From Alphaproteobacteria bacterium (GTDB lineage Bacteria > Pseudomonadota > Alphaproteobacteria > UBA2966), in the NCBI GenBank assembly GCA_018650465.1, contig JABIFY010000075.1, positions 62,001 through 126,000 on the forward strand: a DNA stretch of 64,000 nucleotides, in the 5' to 3' direction. A program made the position numbers and the translations under genes. The number at the start of each line of letters is the position of its first letter. Position 1 is the stretch's first letter. Below are positions 34,739-43,459 of this stretch, one piece after another. The notes under the pieces were generated by a model. That model was not told the DNA's origin, did no database searches, and was given only the letters and a program-made list of their open reading frames with translations.

Positions 34739-35206
34739 ATGCCTGATCCAGACCCATCCCGCCCGCCTGAGCCGCCTCAACATGAAGAGCCGGCCCAACA
34801 TGAAACAGTCAGCAACGGCCCCTTCTGGCTCATGGTCTTCGGCATCGTCGTGGCGTCATTCAGCGTTATGATCTATCAGCAATCAACGGTTCAGCGGTCC
34901 ATTGTAGTTCCGGATTTCAACGGTCTTGAACAACAGGGAGCAGGTATTTTTTCCGCCAACTGCAGTGGCTGCCATGGTGAAAATGCCGCAGGCAGTGGCA
35001 ATGGACCGACCTTGATTCATCGCTATTATGAGCCCGGTTTGCACGGTGATAGCACTTTTTATGATGCCATCACACACGGTGCCACTGGCCACCACTGGAA
35101 TTATGGAGATATGCCCCCGGTGGATAATCTGAAGAACGAAGAAATCGCTGCCATCGTCGCCTATATCAGAAAACTGCAAACAGCGAATGGCATTCACTGG
35201 CAATAG
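34739..35206 (+). CDS. Membrane-anchored cytochrome c (first of tandem pair)
   Basis: A 155-residue class I cytochrome c. A proline-rich cytosolic N-terminus is followed by one membrane anchor (about residues 28-46), and the heme site CSGCH is at 75-79. The axial methionine is probably in GDMPPV near residue 127. The ATG at 34739 follows AGAGGGAACC, 13 bp after the AarF-family gene. It resembles the next gene strongly in layout and in GKL/GAxIFSANC-type and HHW-x-YG segments, indicating tandem duplication. The electron partner is unknown. Confidence 0.9.
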   Translation: MPDPDPSRPPEPPQHEEPAQHETVSNGPFWLMVFGIVVASFSVMIYQQSTVQRSIVVPDFNGLEQQGAGIFSANCSGCHGENAAGSGNGPTLIHRYYEPGLHGDSTFYDAITHGATGHHWNYGDMPPVDNLKNEEIAAIVAYIRKLQTANGIHWQ

Positions 35207-35309
35207 CAGCCGGTAAATGTAACCTTGATGTTGCCGTGAATTCGGGTTCCTCCAGCCGGGAGCCTGATCTATCATCCTTTTTCCCCAATAATTTTTCGGA
35301 CAACTCGCC

Positions 35310-35780
35310 ATGCCTCAGTCACAAAAGCCCCGCAAAAAATCACCCGTCGCCCAAACGGATACGCCTGCCGGGGGGATATCGCCCAAGCTCTGGTTTTATG
35401 GCTTCATCGCCTTGATGATCATTGGTGGCGGCATATTGTTCCTGCAGGCCAAGCCAGAAACCAAAACCACACACCTGGATGTCTTTGCGCCTGAATTGCA
35501 AGGTATTGAAGTCAAAGGCGGAAAATTGTATGCCGCCAACTGCGCCGCTTGTCATGGCCCCAACGCCGCCGGCAGCGAAAAAGGCCCGCCCTTTGTGCAT
35601 AAGATCTATGCCAGGGATCACCACGTGGATGCTTCTTTCTACAATGCCGTCAAACGTGGCGTTCAGGCCCATCACTGGCCCTATGGCAATATGCCCGCGG
35701 TTGAGGGTGTCAGCGACGACGACGTTACCGCCATCATCGCTTATGTGCGCAAGGTCCAGGTCGCAAATGGCATGAAGTAA
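35310..35780 (+). CDS. Membrane-anchored cytochrome c (second of tandem pair)
   Basis: A 156-residue cytochrome c with a basic N-terminus, one membrane anchor (about 27-46) and heme site CAACH at 78-82. HHWPYGNMPAV provides the probable axial methionine, matching HHWNYGDMPPV in the preceding gene. The segments following CxxCH (HGPNAAGSEKGPP versus HGENAAGSGNGPT) are also alike. The 103-bp gap suggests it may have its own promoter. It probably arose from the first copy or vice versa. Confidence 0.9.
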   Translation: MPQSQKPRKKSPVAQTDTPAGGISPKLWFYGFIALMIIGGGILFLQAKPETKTTHLDVFAPELQGIEVKGGKLYAANCAACHGPNAAGSEKGPPFVHKIYARDHHVDASFYNAVKRGVQAHHWPYGNMPAVEGVSDDDVTAIIAYVRKVQVANGMK

Positions 35781-35785
35781 CCAGG

Positions 35786-35905
35786 GCGATTCCGGTTCAA
35801 ACGGAATCGCTTCTGCCTGGAGCAAATTCAGAGAAAATGCTCCGATTTGTTGACGCGCACCTTGGGATTGAGGCAACGCTGCGTTTCCGTGAAACCCGGA
35901 GACGC
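35786..35905. repeat. Mosaic hairpin element, copy M1
   Basis: Three short hairpins in a row: module A at 35786-35810 (GCGATTCCG / CGGAATCGC), an extra one at 35819-35843 (GGAGCA / TGCTCC), and module B at 35881-35905 (GCGTTTCC / GGAGACGC). Modules A and B recur at 43596-43620 and 43666-43690. It sits between the second cytochrome c and selD. Confidence 0.7.
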
Positions 35906-35982
35906 ACGGAAAGTTCATCCAACAGGCCTTGCCTGGCGGCGCGGAAAGTGGAAAAAGTCCAGTGAACAAAAGGAATACTTCC

Positions 35983-37029
35983 ATGGACGCCCAAAACATA
36001 CGACTGACAACACTTTCACACGGTGGCGGCTGCGGCTGTAAAATCGCGCCTGCCGTACTCAGCGAAATGTTGTCAACTTTGCCCACCGGCTTGCTGGACC
36101 CGAACCTGCTGGTGGGGAGGGAAAGTGGCGACGATGCCGCTGTCTACAAGATCAACGATACCCAAGCCATTGTCGCAACCACCGACTTTTTTATGCCTAT
36201 TGTCGATGACGCCTTTGATTTTGGCCGTATTGCCGCCACTAACGCCCTGTCGGATGTCTATGCCGTGGGCGGCAAGCCCTTCATGGCCCTGGCCCTTGTC
36301 GGCATGCCGCTGGATAAACTGCCGCTGGAACAAATGCAACAAATCCTGGCTGGTGGCACGGACGTCTGCCAATCCATCGGGATTATGGTTGGCGGTGGAC
36401 ATTCCATTGATGCGCCCGAGCCGATCTATGGCCTGGTCGCCCTTGGCCTGGTCGACCCCAACAAGATCAAGCGCAATGACACGGCGCAGGATGGTGACGT
36501 GCTGATCCTGGGTAAACCCCTGGGCGTTGGCATTCTGAGTGCGGCCTTGCAAAAGGGCGAACTGGATAACGCCGGTTATGCGGAAATGATTGCCGCCACC
36601 ACAAAGCTGAACACCGTGGGTGCTGACCTGGCTGAACTGGAGACCGTTCACGCCCTGACAGATGTCACGGGTTTTGGCTTGATGGGTCACTTGCTGGAGA
36701 TGTGCCGGGGATCAAACTTAAGCGCGTCCGTCACATTCGCGGACCTGCCTCTGTTGCCAACGGCACAGAAACTGGCGGAAGCCGGATTTAATACTGGTGC
36801 CGCAGGTCGCAACTGGGCCAGCTATGGCCACGAAGTCTCTGAGCCTGAAGGCTTGCCAGGCTGGCAGCATAATCTGATGGTCGATCCGCAAACAAGTGGC
36901 GGCCTGCTCGCCGCTTGTGCGCCTGAGGCCGTCAAAGAAGTTTTGGCTTTGTTCAAGTCCCAAGGGTTTGACGGTGCTGCTGTCATTGGCACGATGCAAA
37001 ATGGAGCGCCAACTGTTAAGGTGATTTAA
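35983..37029 (+). CDS. selD: Selenide, water dikinase (selenophosphate synthetase)
   Basis: A 348-residue enzyme making selenophosphate from selenide and ATP. The catalytic SHGGGCGCK places Cys17 and Lys20 exactly where E. coli SelD has them; the residue is Cys, not Sec. GRESGDDAAVY and VATTDFFMPIVDDAFDFGRIAATNALSDVYAVGG-like nucleotide sites follow. The ATG at 35983 has AAAGGAA upstream; an earlier in-frame ATG at 35929 would add residues before the conserved start. No selA, selB or ybbB is in the window, so whether selenophosphate feeds Sec or selenouridine is unknown. Confidence 0.96.
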   Translation: MDAQNIRLTTLSHGGGCGCKIAPAVLSEMLSTLPTGLLDPNLLVGRESGDDAAVYKINDTQAIVATTDFFMPIVDDAFDFGRIAATNALSDVYAVGGKPFMALALVGMPLDKLPLEQMQQILAGGTDVCQSIGIMVGGGHSIDAPEPIYGLVALGLVDPNKIKRNDTAQDGDVLILGKPLGVGILSAALQKGELDNAGYAEMIAATTKLNTVGADLAELETVHALTDVTGFGLMGHLLEMCRGSNLSASVTFADLPLLPTAQKLAEAGFNTGAAGRNWASYGHEVSEPEGLPGWQHNLMVDPQTSGGLLAACAPEAVKEVLALFKSQGFDGAAVIGTMQNGAPTVKVI

Positions 37030-37076
37030 AGACACCTTTGCCCCGCCACCCAAGGCTTGTATCCGGAGCGTAATTT

Positions 37077-37967
37077 ATGAATGACGACATACAGCTGCCG
37101 CCTCAAAAGGCGGCGCTGGCGATAGGTCTCGTCATTCTGATGGGTTTCATGCTGGCGACCATGGATAGTTTTGCCAAATATCTCAGCGTTGGCCATACGG
37201 TGTTTTTTATTCTCTGGGGACGCTATTTTTTCCATACCCTGCTGACATTTGGTTTTCTGGTCCGAAAGGGCTCCTTCCGGTTTTTGCGGGCGCGCCGGCC
37301 TGGTCTGCAAGTGCTACGGGCCCTGTTCCTGTTGGGGGCAACAGCCAATATGTATTGGGCCCTCAGCCACATGCCCCTGGGCGATGCCACCGCCATCATG
37401 TTCATGTCCCCCCTGATCATCACCGCCTTATCAGTGCCGGTGCTGAAAGAAAAAGTCGGCATCCGTCGCTGGCTGGCCGTTATTGTCGGCTTTGGCGGCA
37501 TCTTGCTGATCGCACAGCCCGGTTCAGACAGCATGAATGCCTATGCCATCTTTCCCTTTTTCACGGCCATCTCGGTCAGTTGCTATATGTTGACAACACG
37601 CATCCTGGCGGCTCACGATTCTGTGGAAACCACGACCTTCTTTGGTACCGCCCCGGCCGCCTTGCTGCTGACCCTGGCCCTGCCGTGGATCTGGGATGAT
37701 CTGAGTGTCCTTGAATGGGGCTTGATGGTTGCCATGGGTGGGGTTGGCGCGCTGGGGCATTTTGTCTTGATCGTTGCCTTCAGTTTGGCACCACCAGCCA
37801 TGCTGGCCCCCTTCAGTTATAGCCATTTAGTTGTCGCTGTGGGCCTCAGTTATTTTTTCTTCGGCGATGTGCCGACAGCCACAATGTTGATCGGTGCCGC
37901 CATTGTTGTCAGCAGCGGATTGTTTGTCTGGTACCGCGAAACATATGCAAAAATGGGCTCGACCTGA
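37077..37967 (+). CDS. DMT-superfamily (EamA) transporter
   Basis: A 296-residue membrane protein with ten hydrophobic segments and two EamA repeats. The first repeat has MDSFAKYLSVGHTVFFILWGRYFFHTL and ANMYWALSHMPLGDATAIMFMSPLI. The second ends with APFSYSHLVVAVGLSYFFFGDVPT. It lies 47 bp after selD. These transporters export or import small metabolites or amino acids; the substrate cannot be read. Confidence 0.92.
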   Translation: MNDDIQLPPQKAALAIGLVILMGFMLATMDSFAKYLSVGHTVFFILWGRYFFHTLLTFGFLVRKGSFRFLRARRPGLQVLRALFLLGATANMYWALSHMPLGDATAIMFMSPLIITALSVPVLKEKVGIRRWLAVIVGFGGILLIAQPGSDSMNAYAIFPFFTAISVSCYMLTTRILAAHDSVETTTFFGTAPAALLLTLALPWIWDDLSVLEWGLMVAMGGVGALGHFVLIVAFSLAPPAMLAPFSYSHLVVAVGLSYFFFGDVPTATMLIGAAIVVSSGLFVWYRETYAKMGST

Positions 37968-38047
37968 AAAAGACCTTGGCAATCGAAAGTCATTATTGTA
38001 AAAAAATTGCTCTGATTTGCCACGCCAACTGATCGAGACCCTTTGCC

Positions 38048-38539
38048 ATGTCCCAGACTGCGACCTGCGAATATTGCAGCGAAATATTTGAAGCGACCCG
38101 CGAATATTGCCCAAAATGCGGCAAACAATTGCCGCAAGAAATCAAGACCACCCTGGTTGTTGAACAATTCACGCCGGATTGTGGCAACTGCCACGGCCTG
38201 TGCTGCAAGGCCTTGGCTTTTGACTGGCCGCACTACAAAAAGCCGGCAGGCGAGCTCTGTAAATATTTGACGGATGAGTTCAAATGCGGAAATTGGGATA
38301 ATCTGGAAGCGGATGGTTTCACGGAATGCCGGTCATTTGATTGCTATGGTGCCGGCCAGACCGTGGCCAAATTCATGGAACAACAACACCCCACGACCTG
38401 GCGCACCGACGCCCGAATTCAGAACGGTGAATTCGCTGTGTTCCAGCAGGTCTATGCGGAACTATTCAAAGACATCAATGATGCGGCCCCCAAGGTTGGG
38501 GACCTGTCAAAGCTGATTCCAGAAAGCGACACCACATAA
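38048..38539 (+). CDS. Cysteine-rich protein with N-terminal zinc ribbon
   Basis: A 163-residue soluble protein. Residues 8-30 have CEYC...CPKC, a zinc-ribbon pattern. A second cysteine block follows: CGNCHGLCCKALAF, then CKYL, CGNW, ECRSFDCYGAG. This FxCRSFDCYGAGQ-type block resembles a domain found in some actinobacterial pentapeptide-repeat proteins, and could bind an Fe-S cluster or metal. No pentapeptide repeats are present. It has no signal peptide. Function unknown; a metal- or redox-related role is inferred from eleven or more cysteines. A hairpin follows its stop. Confidence 0.75.
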   Translation: MSQTATCEYCSEIFEATREYCPKCGKQLPQEIKTTLVVEQFTPDCGNCHGLCCKALAFDWPHYKKPAGELCKYLTDEFKCGNWDNLEADGFTECRSFDCYGAGQTVAKFMEQQHPTTWRTDARIQNGEFAVFQQVYAELFKDINDAAPKVGDLSKLIPESDTT

Positions 38540-38544
38540 AAAAA

Positions 38545-38573
38545 CGCCGCCAACCCTTTAGGGCGTAGCGGCG
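38545..38573. terminator. Hairpin terminator between convergent genes
   Basis: The arms CGCCGC and GCGGCG flank a 17-nt inner part, with A-rich sequence before and T-rich (ATTTCATTT) after. It sits between the Cys-rich gene and the convergent GST gene. Confidence 0.6.
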
Positions 38574-38595
38574 ATTTCATTTCCTGAAGCCAGGT

Positions 38596-39228
38596 TCAGG
38601 GCATGGGCATATCTGCGGTGTACTTCGGAATATCGTAGCCCCGCTGCACAGCTGGCCTGGCAGCAATGTCTTTGTACCAGCGCGTGACATTTTCAAATTC
38701 GGTCATGTCGATGGTCTGCCATTCAAAGCGCGATATCCACGGCCAGGTGGCCATGTCGGCAATACTGTAGTCATCGCCCGCCATGTAGGCATTATCGGCC
38801 AGGCGTTTATCCAGCACACCATACAAGCGCCGGCCTTCATTCAGATAACGCTCAGACGCGTATTCACTTTTGTCCGGATTGAATTTAACAAAATGATGGA
38901 CCTGGCCCAGCATGGGACCCGCACCACCCATCTGCCACATCAGCCATTCCAGACACCGCCAGCGGGCTTTTTCTTCTGTGGGTATAAACTTGCCGGTCTT
39001 TTCCGCCAGATACATCAGGATAGCACCTGATTCCATCAAGGACAGGCCTGTATCATGGTCATGAATGGCCGGGATTTTCTGGTTTGGTGAGACTGCCGTA
39101 AAGGCCTCGCTGCGCTGGTCCCCTTCAGTGATGTTGATGGAATGAGTGGTATATTCCAGTTCACATTCTTCCAGCATGATGGACACCTTGCGCCCGTTAG
39201 GCGTGGTCCAGGTATAAAAGTCGATCAT
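38596..39228 (-). CDS. Glutathione S-transferase family protein, YfcG-like
   Basis: A 210-residue GST. The ATG at 39228 follows AAGGGGAAG and gives the family's usual start IDFYTWTTPNGRKVSIMLEEC; a longer frame overlaps the SDR gene. The NQKIPAI and SLMESGAILMYLAEKTG segments form the glutathione site. The C-terminal helical domain contains YSIADMATWPWISRF. YfcG/YghU-type GSTs show disulfide-bond reductase activity. It is the last gene of a four-gene operon. Confidence 0.92.
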   Translation of the reverse strand: MIDFYTWTTPNGRKVSIMLEECELEYTTHSINITEGDQRSEAFTAVSPNQKIPAIHDHDTGLSLMESGAILMYLAEKTGKFIPTEEKARWRCLEWLMWQMGGAGPMLGQVHHFVKFNPDKSEYASERYLNEGRRLYGVLDKRLADNAYMAGDDYSIADMATWPWISRFEWQTIDMTEFENVTRWYKDIAARPAVQRGYDIPKYTADMPMP

Positions 39229-39265
39229 TTGCTTCCCCTTTGATGACGTAAGCTTAAGAGCAGAA

Positions 39266-40051
39266 TTATTTTTTGGACAAGGCCCCAACCGGTCCCAGAC
39301 GCACACCTGAATCGATAACCATCAATTCACCTGTCACCGGCGCTGATGTGGTCAACAGATACATAATTGGGTCCGCAATATCTTCCGGCGTACAGACCCG
39401 GCCCAAAGGCACGGTATCTTTATAGGACCCCGTAACCCTTTCGACCTTTTCAGAATCAAAATCACGCATCCATTCGCTGTCCACCAAACCAGGGCAAACC
39501 GCATTGACCGTAATTTCCGGCGCAAAGGCGCGGGCCAGACCCATGGTCATGGCGTTCAGCGCCCCTTTGGAGGCCGAATAGGCCAAAGACGATCCATTGC
39601 CCATGATACCGGCAATGGACGAAGTATTCACAATGCGACCGGCCCCGGCCTTTTGCATGGACGGAATGACCGCCCGCGCCATTTGAAAGGCCCCGACCAC
39701 ATTGGTTGCGTAGACGTTTTGAAAATCTTCCATCTGCAAACCGTCAAGATCGGTATGTTCGACAAACACGGTTGTACCGGCGTTGTTGACCAGCAGATCA
39801 ATACCGCCAAATTCATCCAGTGCAGCTTGGGCTATGGCCTGACAATCGGCATCGACCGCCACATCACCTTTGATAGCCGTGGCCTGACCACCCAGATCAC
39901 GGCATGCAATGGCGACCTTGTCGGCAGCCTCGGCACTTGAGCGATAGTTGATGACAACATTGGCACCCTCTTCGGCCAGCCGCTTGGCGGTTGCCGCCCC
40001 AATGCCCGTACCACCACCTGTGACGATGGCCGTTTTACCCTTTAACTTCAT
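39266..40051 (-). CDS. Short-chain dehydrogenase/reductase (SDR)
   Basis: A 261-residue classical SDR. TGGGTGIGAATAKRLAEEG is the cofactor loop, NNAGT follows, the catalytic serine lies in NTSSIAGIMG, and Y-x3-K in AYSASKGAL. NAVCPGLVDSEWM and a late GELMVIDSGVRLG replace the more usual DGG end. It is 11 bp downstream of the MetE-like gene and 37 bp before the GST gene in one operon. Substrate unknown. Confidence 0.92.
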   Translation of the reverse strand: MKLKGKTAIVTGGGTGIGAATAKRLAEEGANVVINYRSSAEAADKVAIACRDLGGQATAIKGDVAVDADCQAIAQAALDEFGGIDLLVNNAGTTVFVEHTDLDGLQMEDFQNVYATNVVGAFQMARAVIPSMQKAGAGRIVNTSSIAGIMGNGSSLAYSASKGALNAMTMGLARAFAPEITVNAVCPGLVDSEWMRDFDSEKVERVTGSYKDTVPLGRVCTPEDIADPIMYLLTTSAPVTGELMVIDSGVRLGPVGALSKK

Positions 40052-40062
40052 TTTTCGATTTC

Positions 40063-41166
40063 CTAACCCCAGACATCGCGGGCGACATCGACTATTATGG
40101 CAAGTTTTGCTTTTTCATCATCCACTGTTACCGGGTTTCCGGCAACTGTCGAGGCAAAACCACATTGTGGACTGAGCGACAACCGCGCCAGGTCGACGAA
40201 GCGAGCTGCATCATTGATGCGCGCCTTCAGGGCATCGGTATCCTCCAGTTCAGCATTCTTGGAACTAACCAGACCCAGTACCACATTTTTGTGGTCGGGC
40301 ACATATTTCAGAGCCTCGAAATCACCCGCGCGGGGGGTGTCATATTCGAGGAAAAAGGCATCCACATTAATACCCTGGAACAGCAGTTCCGCGACGGTCT
40401 CGTACCCGCCTTCCGACAGATAATGACCTTTGAAATTGCCTCGGCAGAGATGCATGCCGATCGTCATGCCCGCAGGCTTGTCATCAACACAGGCATTCAT
40501 CAAATCCACATAGGCCTGCATCAGGGCTTCCGGGTCATAGCCGATCTCTTGCGCCTTGGCCCGGACAGTGGGGTCGCACAGCATGGCGATAGGCACGTCA
40601 TCCAGTTGCACATATGTACATCCGGCCTCGGCCAGGGCGGCGATTTCTTCCCGGTAGACTTTCGACAGGTCGTCGAAAAAAGCCTGGTCGTTATCGTAAA
40701 GTCCTTCATCGATGCCCACACCCAGACGCCAGAAATGCATGGAGGGCGGCGACGGCAAGGTGATTTTCGGGGTTTTCGATGTCACGCTGCGGCTGAAGGC
40801 ATATTCATCTCCGGCCACCGACCGTGTGCGCCGCACCGGACCATCCACATGCGGGGCGGTGAAATCAACTTCGTGCCCGTGGTCATCGTGAAACTTGAAC
40901 GAGGCTTCACGCACAGCCAAACCGTCCACCAGTTCAACAAAGCGGGCCCAGTAGGACGGGCGACGGAATTCTCCATCCGTGACCAGTTCAAGGCCAACAT
41001 CTTCTTGCAACTTGATCACATCGCGAATGGCATCATCCTGGACGACGGTAAATTCATCGTCCGTGATCTTGCCATTACGATGGTCCTTGAAGGCGGCGGT
41101 TAGTTCTTTGGGGCGCAACAAACTGCCGACATGTTCGGCATGAAAGGGAGGTTTTTTTTCAGTCAT
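40063..41166 (-). CDS. MetE C-terminal-domain-like protein (cobalamin-independent methionine synthase family, YxjG type)
   Basis: A 367-residue protein with only the catalytic barrel of the MetE family. The ATG at 41166 is used; the frame extends 204 bp upstream into the M20 gene but begins with non-conserved sequence. Zinc ligands are apparent in MHLCRGN (His-x-Cys) and in SPQCGFAS (the second Cys), with ADLDDVPI-like YVQLDDVP in the core. The N-terminal HVGSLLRP is conserved in this group. Full MetE has two domains (about 750 residues); these short forms have roles that are often unknown and may handle other methyl donors or thiols. Confidence 0.87.
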   Translation of the reverse strand: MTEKKPPFHAEHVGSLLRPKELTAAFKDHRNGKITDDEFTVVQDDAIRDVIKLQEDVGLELVTDGEFRRPSYWARFVELVDGLAVREASFKFHDDHGHEVDFTAPHVDGPVRRTRSVAGDEYAFSRSVTSKTPKITLPSPPSMHFWRLGVGIDEGLYDNDQAFFDDLSKVYREEIAALAEAGCTYVQLDDVPIAMLCDPTVRAKAQEIGYDPEALMQAYVDLMNACVDDKPAGMTIGMHLCRGNFKGHYLSEGGYETVAELLFQGINVDAFFLEYDTPRAGDFEALKYVPDHKNVVLGLVSSKNAELEDTDALKARINDAARFVDLARLSLSPQCGFASTVAGNPVTVDDEKAKLAIIVDVARDVWG

Positions 41167-41203
41167 TGTAATCTCATTTTTTTGGGAGGGTCTTAAAGGT
41201 CGT

Positions 41204-42499
41204 TCAGGCGGGATTGAGGCCACACCATTCGGCAATAAACATGGCCATGGCCTGGGTGTTACGGCGTACACTTTCCAATGATACGCGTTCGTCAAAGCCG
41301 TGAATATTCTCGGCGATGGGGCCGTATACCAAGCCAGGTGTATCAGCATACAAGCCAAAGAAGCGGGCATCTGTGGTGGCCGTGGTGGCCAGTTCGGTCA
41401 GGTCTTCCCCATAGACCACTTTGTGGGCACGGTTGAGAATTTCTTCCGCCTCATCAGCACCGCTTAGCACATAACCCTCAGCCAGGAAGCCATGATAATC
41501 AACTTCCGGCGGGTTGTTGGCGAGGAACTTGTCGCCTTGGGCTGCACCCCGGATGGTATCTTCGATCTGGCGTCGGGCATCATCCAGGTCCTGACCGGGA
41601 TAGATCGCCACCCGCACATCAAAAGTACACCAGGCCGGCACACTGGAAGGCCAGTCGCCGCCTGCAATCCGACCCACATTCAAATTGATCGGGTGGTCCA
41701 CATGGGCATAAGCTTCGTGTTTGTTCTCATCCTTGTTCCACTGGTGCTCCAGCCCATGCAGGGCCTGAATGATGGGAAAGGCCGCCTCGATGGCATTGGC
41801 ACCTGAACCTGCTTCCAGCACATGCACAGGCCGTCCGCGTAACTTGACCTGAAACCAGATCACGCCGATCTGAGCCCGGACCAATTGCTCCCCCAGGGGT
41901 TCCGGGATCAGGGCCGCATCGGCCTTGTAGCCCCGTTGAAGACAGGCCAGTGCGCCATTGCCGGTACATTCTTCCTCGATTACCGACTGCACATAGACAT
42001 CGCCCGCCGGGGCATAACCCAGGCGCTTCAGGGCATCCATGGCATAGACACATTCAGCGATGCCCGCCTTCATGTCGCCACTGCCGCGGCCATAAAGCCA
42101 GTCGCCTTCCACATAAGGTTCGAACGGTGGCCGGGTCCACATATCAACCGGCCCCACCGGCACCACATCAATATGTCCGTTGAGGATCAGCGAATGACCT
42201 TTGGGGTTTTCACTGCGATAACTGCCAACTGTGTTGTAGGCATTGTCATAATTCACATGCACCGGCGAAAAGCCCGGCAAGTGGGCGATATCGTCCAACT
42301 CCACCTTCCAGCGATCCACGCCATAGCCCCGATCGCCCAGTTCATGAGCCATGAAGTCCTGGGCGGTTTGCTCGGCCCCGCGTACAGAAGGAAATTTCAC
42401 AAGTTCGGAGGTAAAATCGATCTGTTCATCGAAGCCTTCATCGACGGCGGTCATGATGGCAGTGCGGGTTTGATCGTCGAGGGGTGTTGCGTCAGACAT
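41204..42499 (-). CDS. M20-family amidohydrolase (ArgE/DapE type)
   Basis: A 431-residue zinc-dependent deacylase/peptidase. The first metal motif is LILNGHIDVVP; GRGSGDMKAGIAECVYA provides the bridging aspartate; EEECTGNGALACL has the catalytic Glu pair. The dimerisation domain (about 200-320) includes GRPVHVLEAGSGANAIEAA. The closing segment TTDARFFGLY holds a metal ligand. It is first in a four-gene operon (M20, MetE-like, SDR, GST), with a 37-bp gap to the next gene. It may release an acylated or amide-linked substrate for that pathway. Confidence 0.9.
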   Translation of the reverse strand: MSDATPLDDQTRTAIMTAVDEGFDEQIDFTSELVKFPSVRGAEQTAQDFMAHELGDRGYGVDRWKVELDDIAHLPGFSPVHVNYDNAYNTVGSYRSENPKGHSLILNGHIDVVPVGPVDMWTRPPFEPYVEGDWLYGRGSGDMKAGIAECVYAMDALKRLGYAPAGDVYVQSVIEEECTGNGALACLQRGYKADAALIPEPLGEQLVRAQIGVIWFQVKLRGRPVHVLEAGSGANAIEAAFPIIQALHGLEHQWNKDENKHEAYAHVDHPINLNVGRIAGGDWPSSVPAWCTFDVRVAIYPGQDLDDARRQIEDTIRGAAQGDKFLANNPPEVDYHGFLAEGYVLSGADEAEEILNRAHKVVYGEDLTELATTATTDARFFGLYADTPGLVYGPIAENIHGFDERVSLESVRRNTQAMAMFIAEWCGLNPA

Positions 42500-42586
42500 G
42501 AAAACGGTTTCTTTCGATGGAATATGTAGTGTACAGGAATTAATATTTTATTTTATAGGTCTATCAATTTATCACATTGTTGCCGC

Positions 42587-43459
42587 TTATCCCGAGCGCG
42601 TCAACTGAACCCCGGCCAAAACCACGACAGAAGCAACAACCTGAACCATATTAAAGTCTGCGCCAAAAGCCACAACTGAAACGATGATTGCAAAGACTGG
42701 AATCAGGTAGGAATAGACCATGGCGCGGGTGACGCCGAGGATGGCCACGCCCGCATACCACATGACAAAGGCCAGAGCCGCAGCGAGGGCCGCCGAAAAT
42801 GCCGTGCCCGTCCATAGAGCAGGCGTCATTTGTGCCCAGGGCTGGTTGGGAAAAATTGGCAGGGCAATCAAGGTCAGCACCAATGCACCCGACAACATGC
42901 CCCACGCCATGACCTTCAGCGCGCCGTATTTCTGCACCGGCTTGCCTGCCAGCCCCGAATAAACGGCCCAAACCGCCGAGCCCGCCATCATCAGCAGATC
43001 GCCCCATATGGTGCCGCCGCCGAGATTGAATTCAGTAATGCTGCCGTTAATCACCACGGAGACGGCTGCCAAGGAAACAATGATACCGGCCCAGGCCCGT
43101 AGCGACGGCCAGTTGCCTTGAAAACCCGCCAACAAAGCCCCGAAAACCGGTGCCGTCGATACCAGAATGGCTGCCTTGGGCGCCGTCGTCAGGTCCAGGC
43201 CATAGGCCCACAAGCCCTGAAATATGGTAATGCCTAAAAACCCGAGACCCGCCAGGGGCCAGAACTCGGCCCAGCTGATACGCAAACTGTTGCCGCGAAT
43301 CGCCATAACCGCCAGCAAGACCAGCGCCCCACTAAGATATCGGATCGACGAAAAAGCCACAGGATCAAGAACACCCAACACCTGCTTGGCCACCGGAAAA
43401 TTTACGCCCCAGATGACCGTCACACCAATGAGCAAGGCATCACCCCGCCCGAAGGCCAC
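42587..43459 (-). CDS. DMT-superfamily (EamA) transporter
   Basis: A 290-residue ten-helix protein with two EamA repeats. A GTG at 43459, after GAGG/CTGAG, is preferred: the frame extends to an ATG at 43588, but the added 43 residues are polar and not family-like. Segments seen: IGVTVIWGVNFPVAKQVLG, GLWAYGLDLTTAPKAAILVSTAPVFGALL, and the late SYLIPVFAIIVSVVAFG. It lies 87 bp downstream... upstream in transcription of the M20 operon and could supply its substrate or export a product. Confidence 0.88.
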   Translation of the reverse strand: MAFGRGDALLIGVTVIWGVNFPVAKQVLGVLDPVAFSSIRYLSGALVLLAVMAIRGNSLRISWAEFWPLAGLGFLGITIFQGLWAYGLDLTTAPKAAILVSTAPVFGALLAGFQGNWPSLRAWAGIIVSLAAVSVVINGSITEFNLGGGTIWGDLLMMAGSAVWAVYSGLAGKPVQKYGALKVMAWGMLSGALVLTLIALPIFPNQPWAQMTPALWTGTAFSAALAAALAFVMWYAGVAILGVTRAMVYSYLIPVFAIIVSVVAFGADFNMVQVVASVVVLAGVQLTRSG

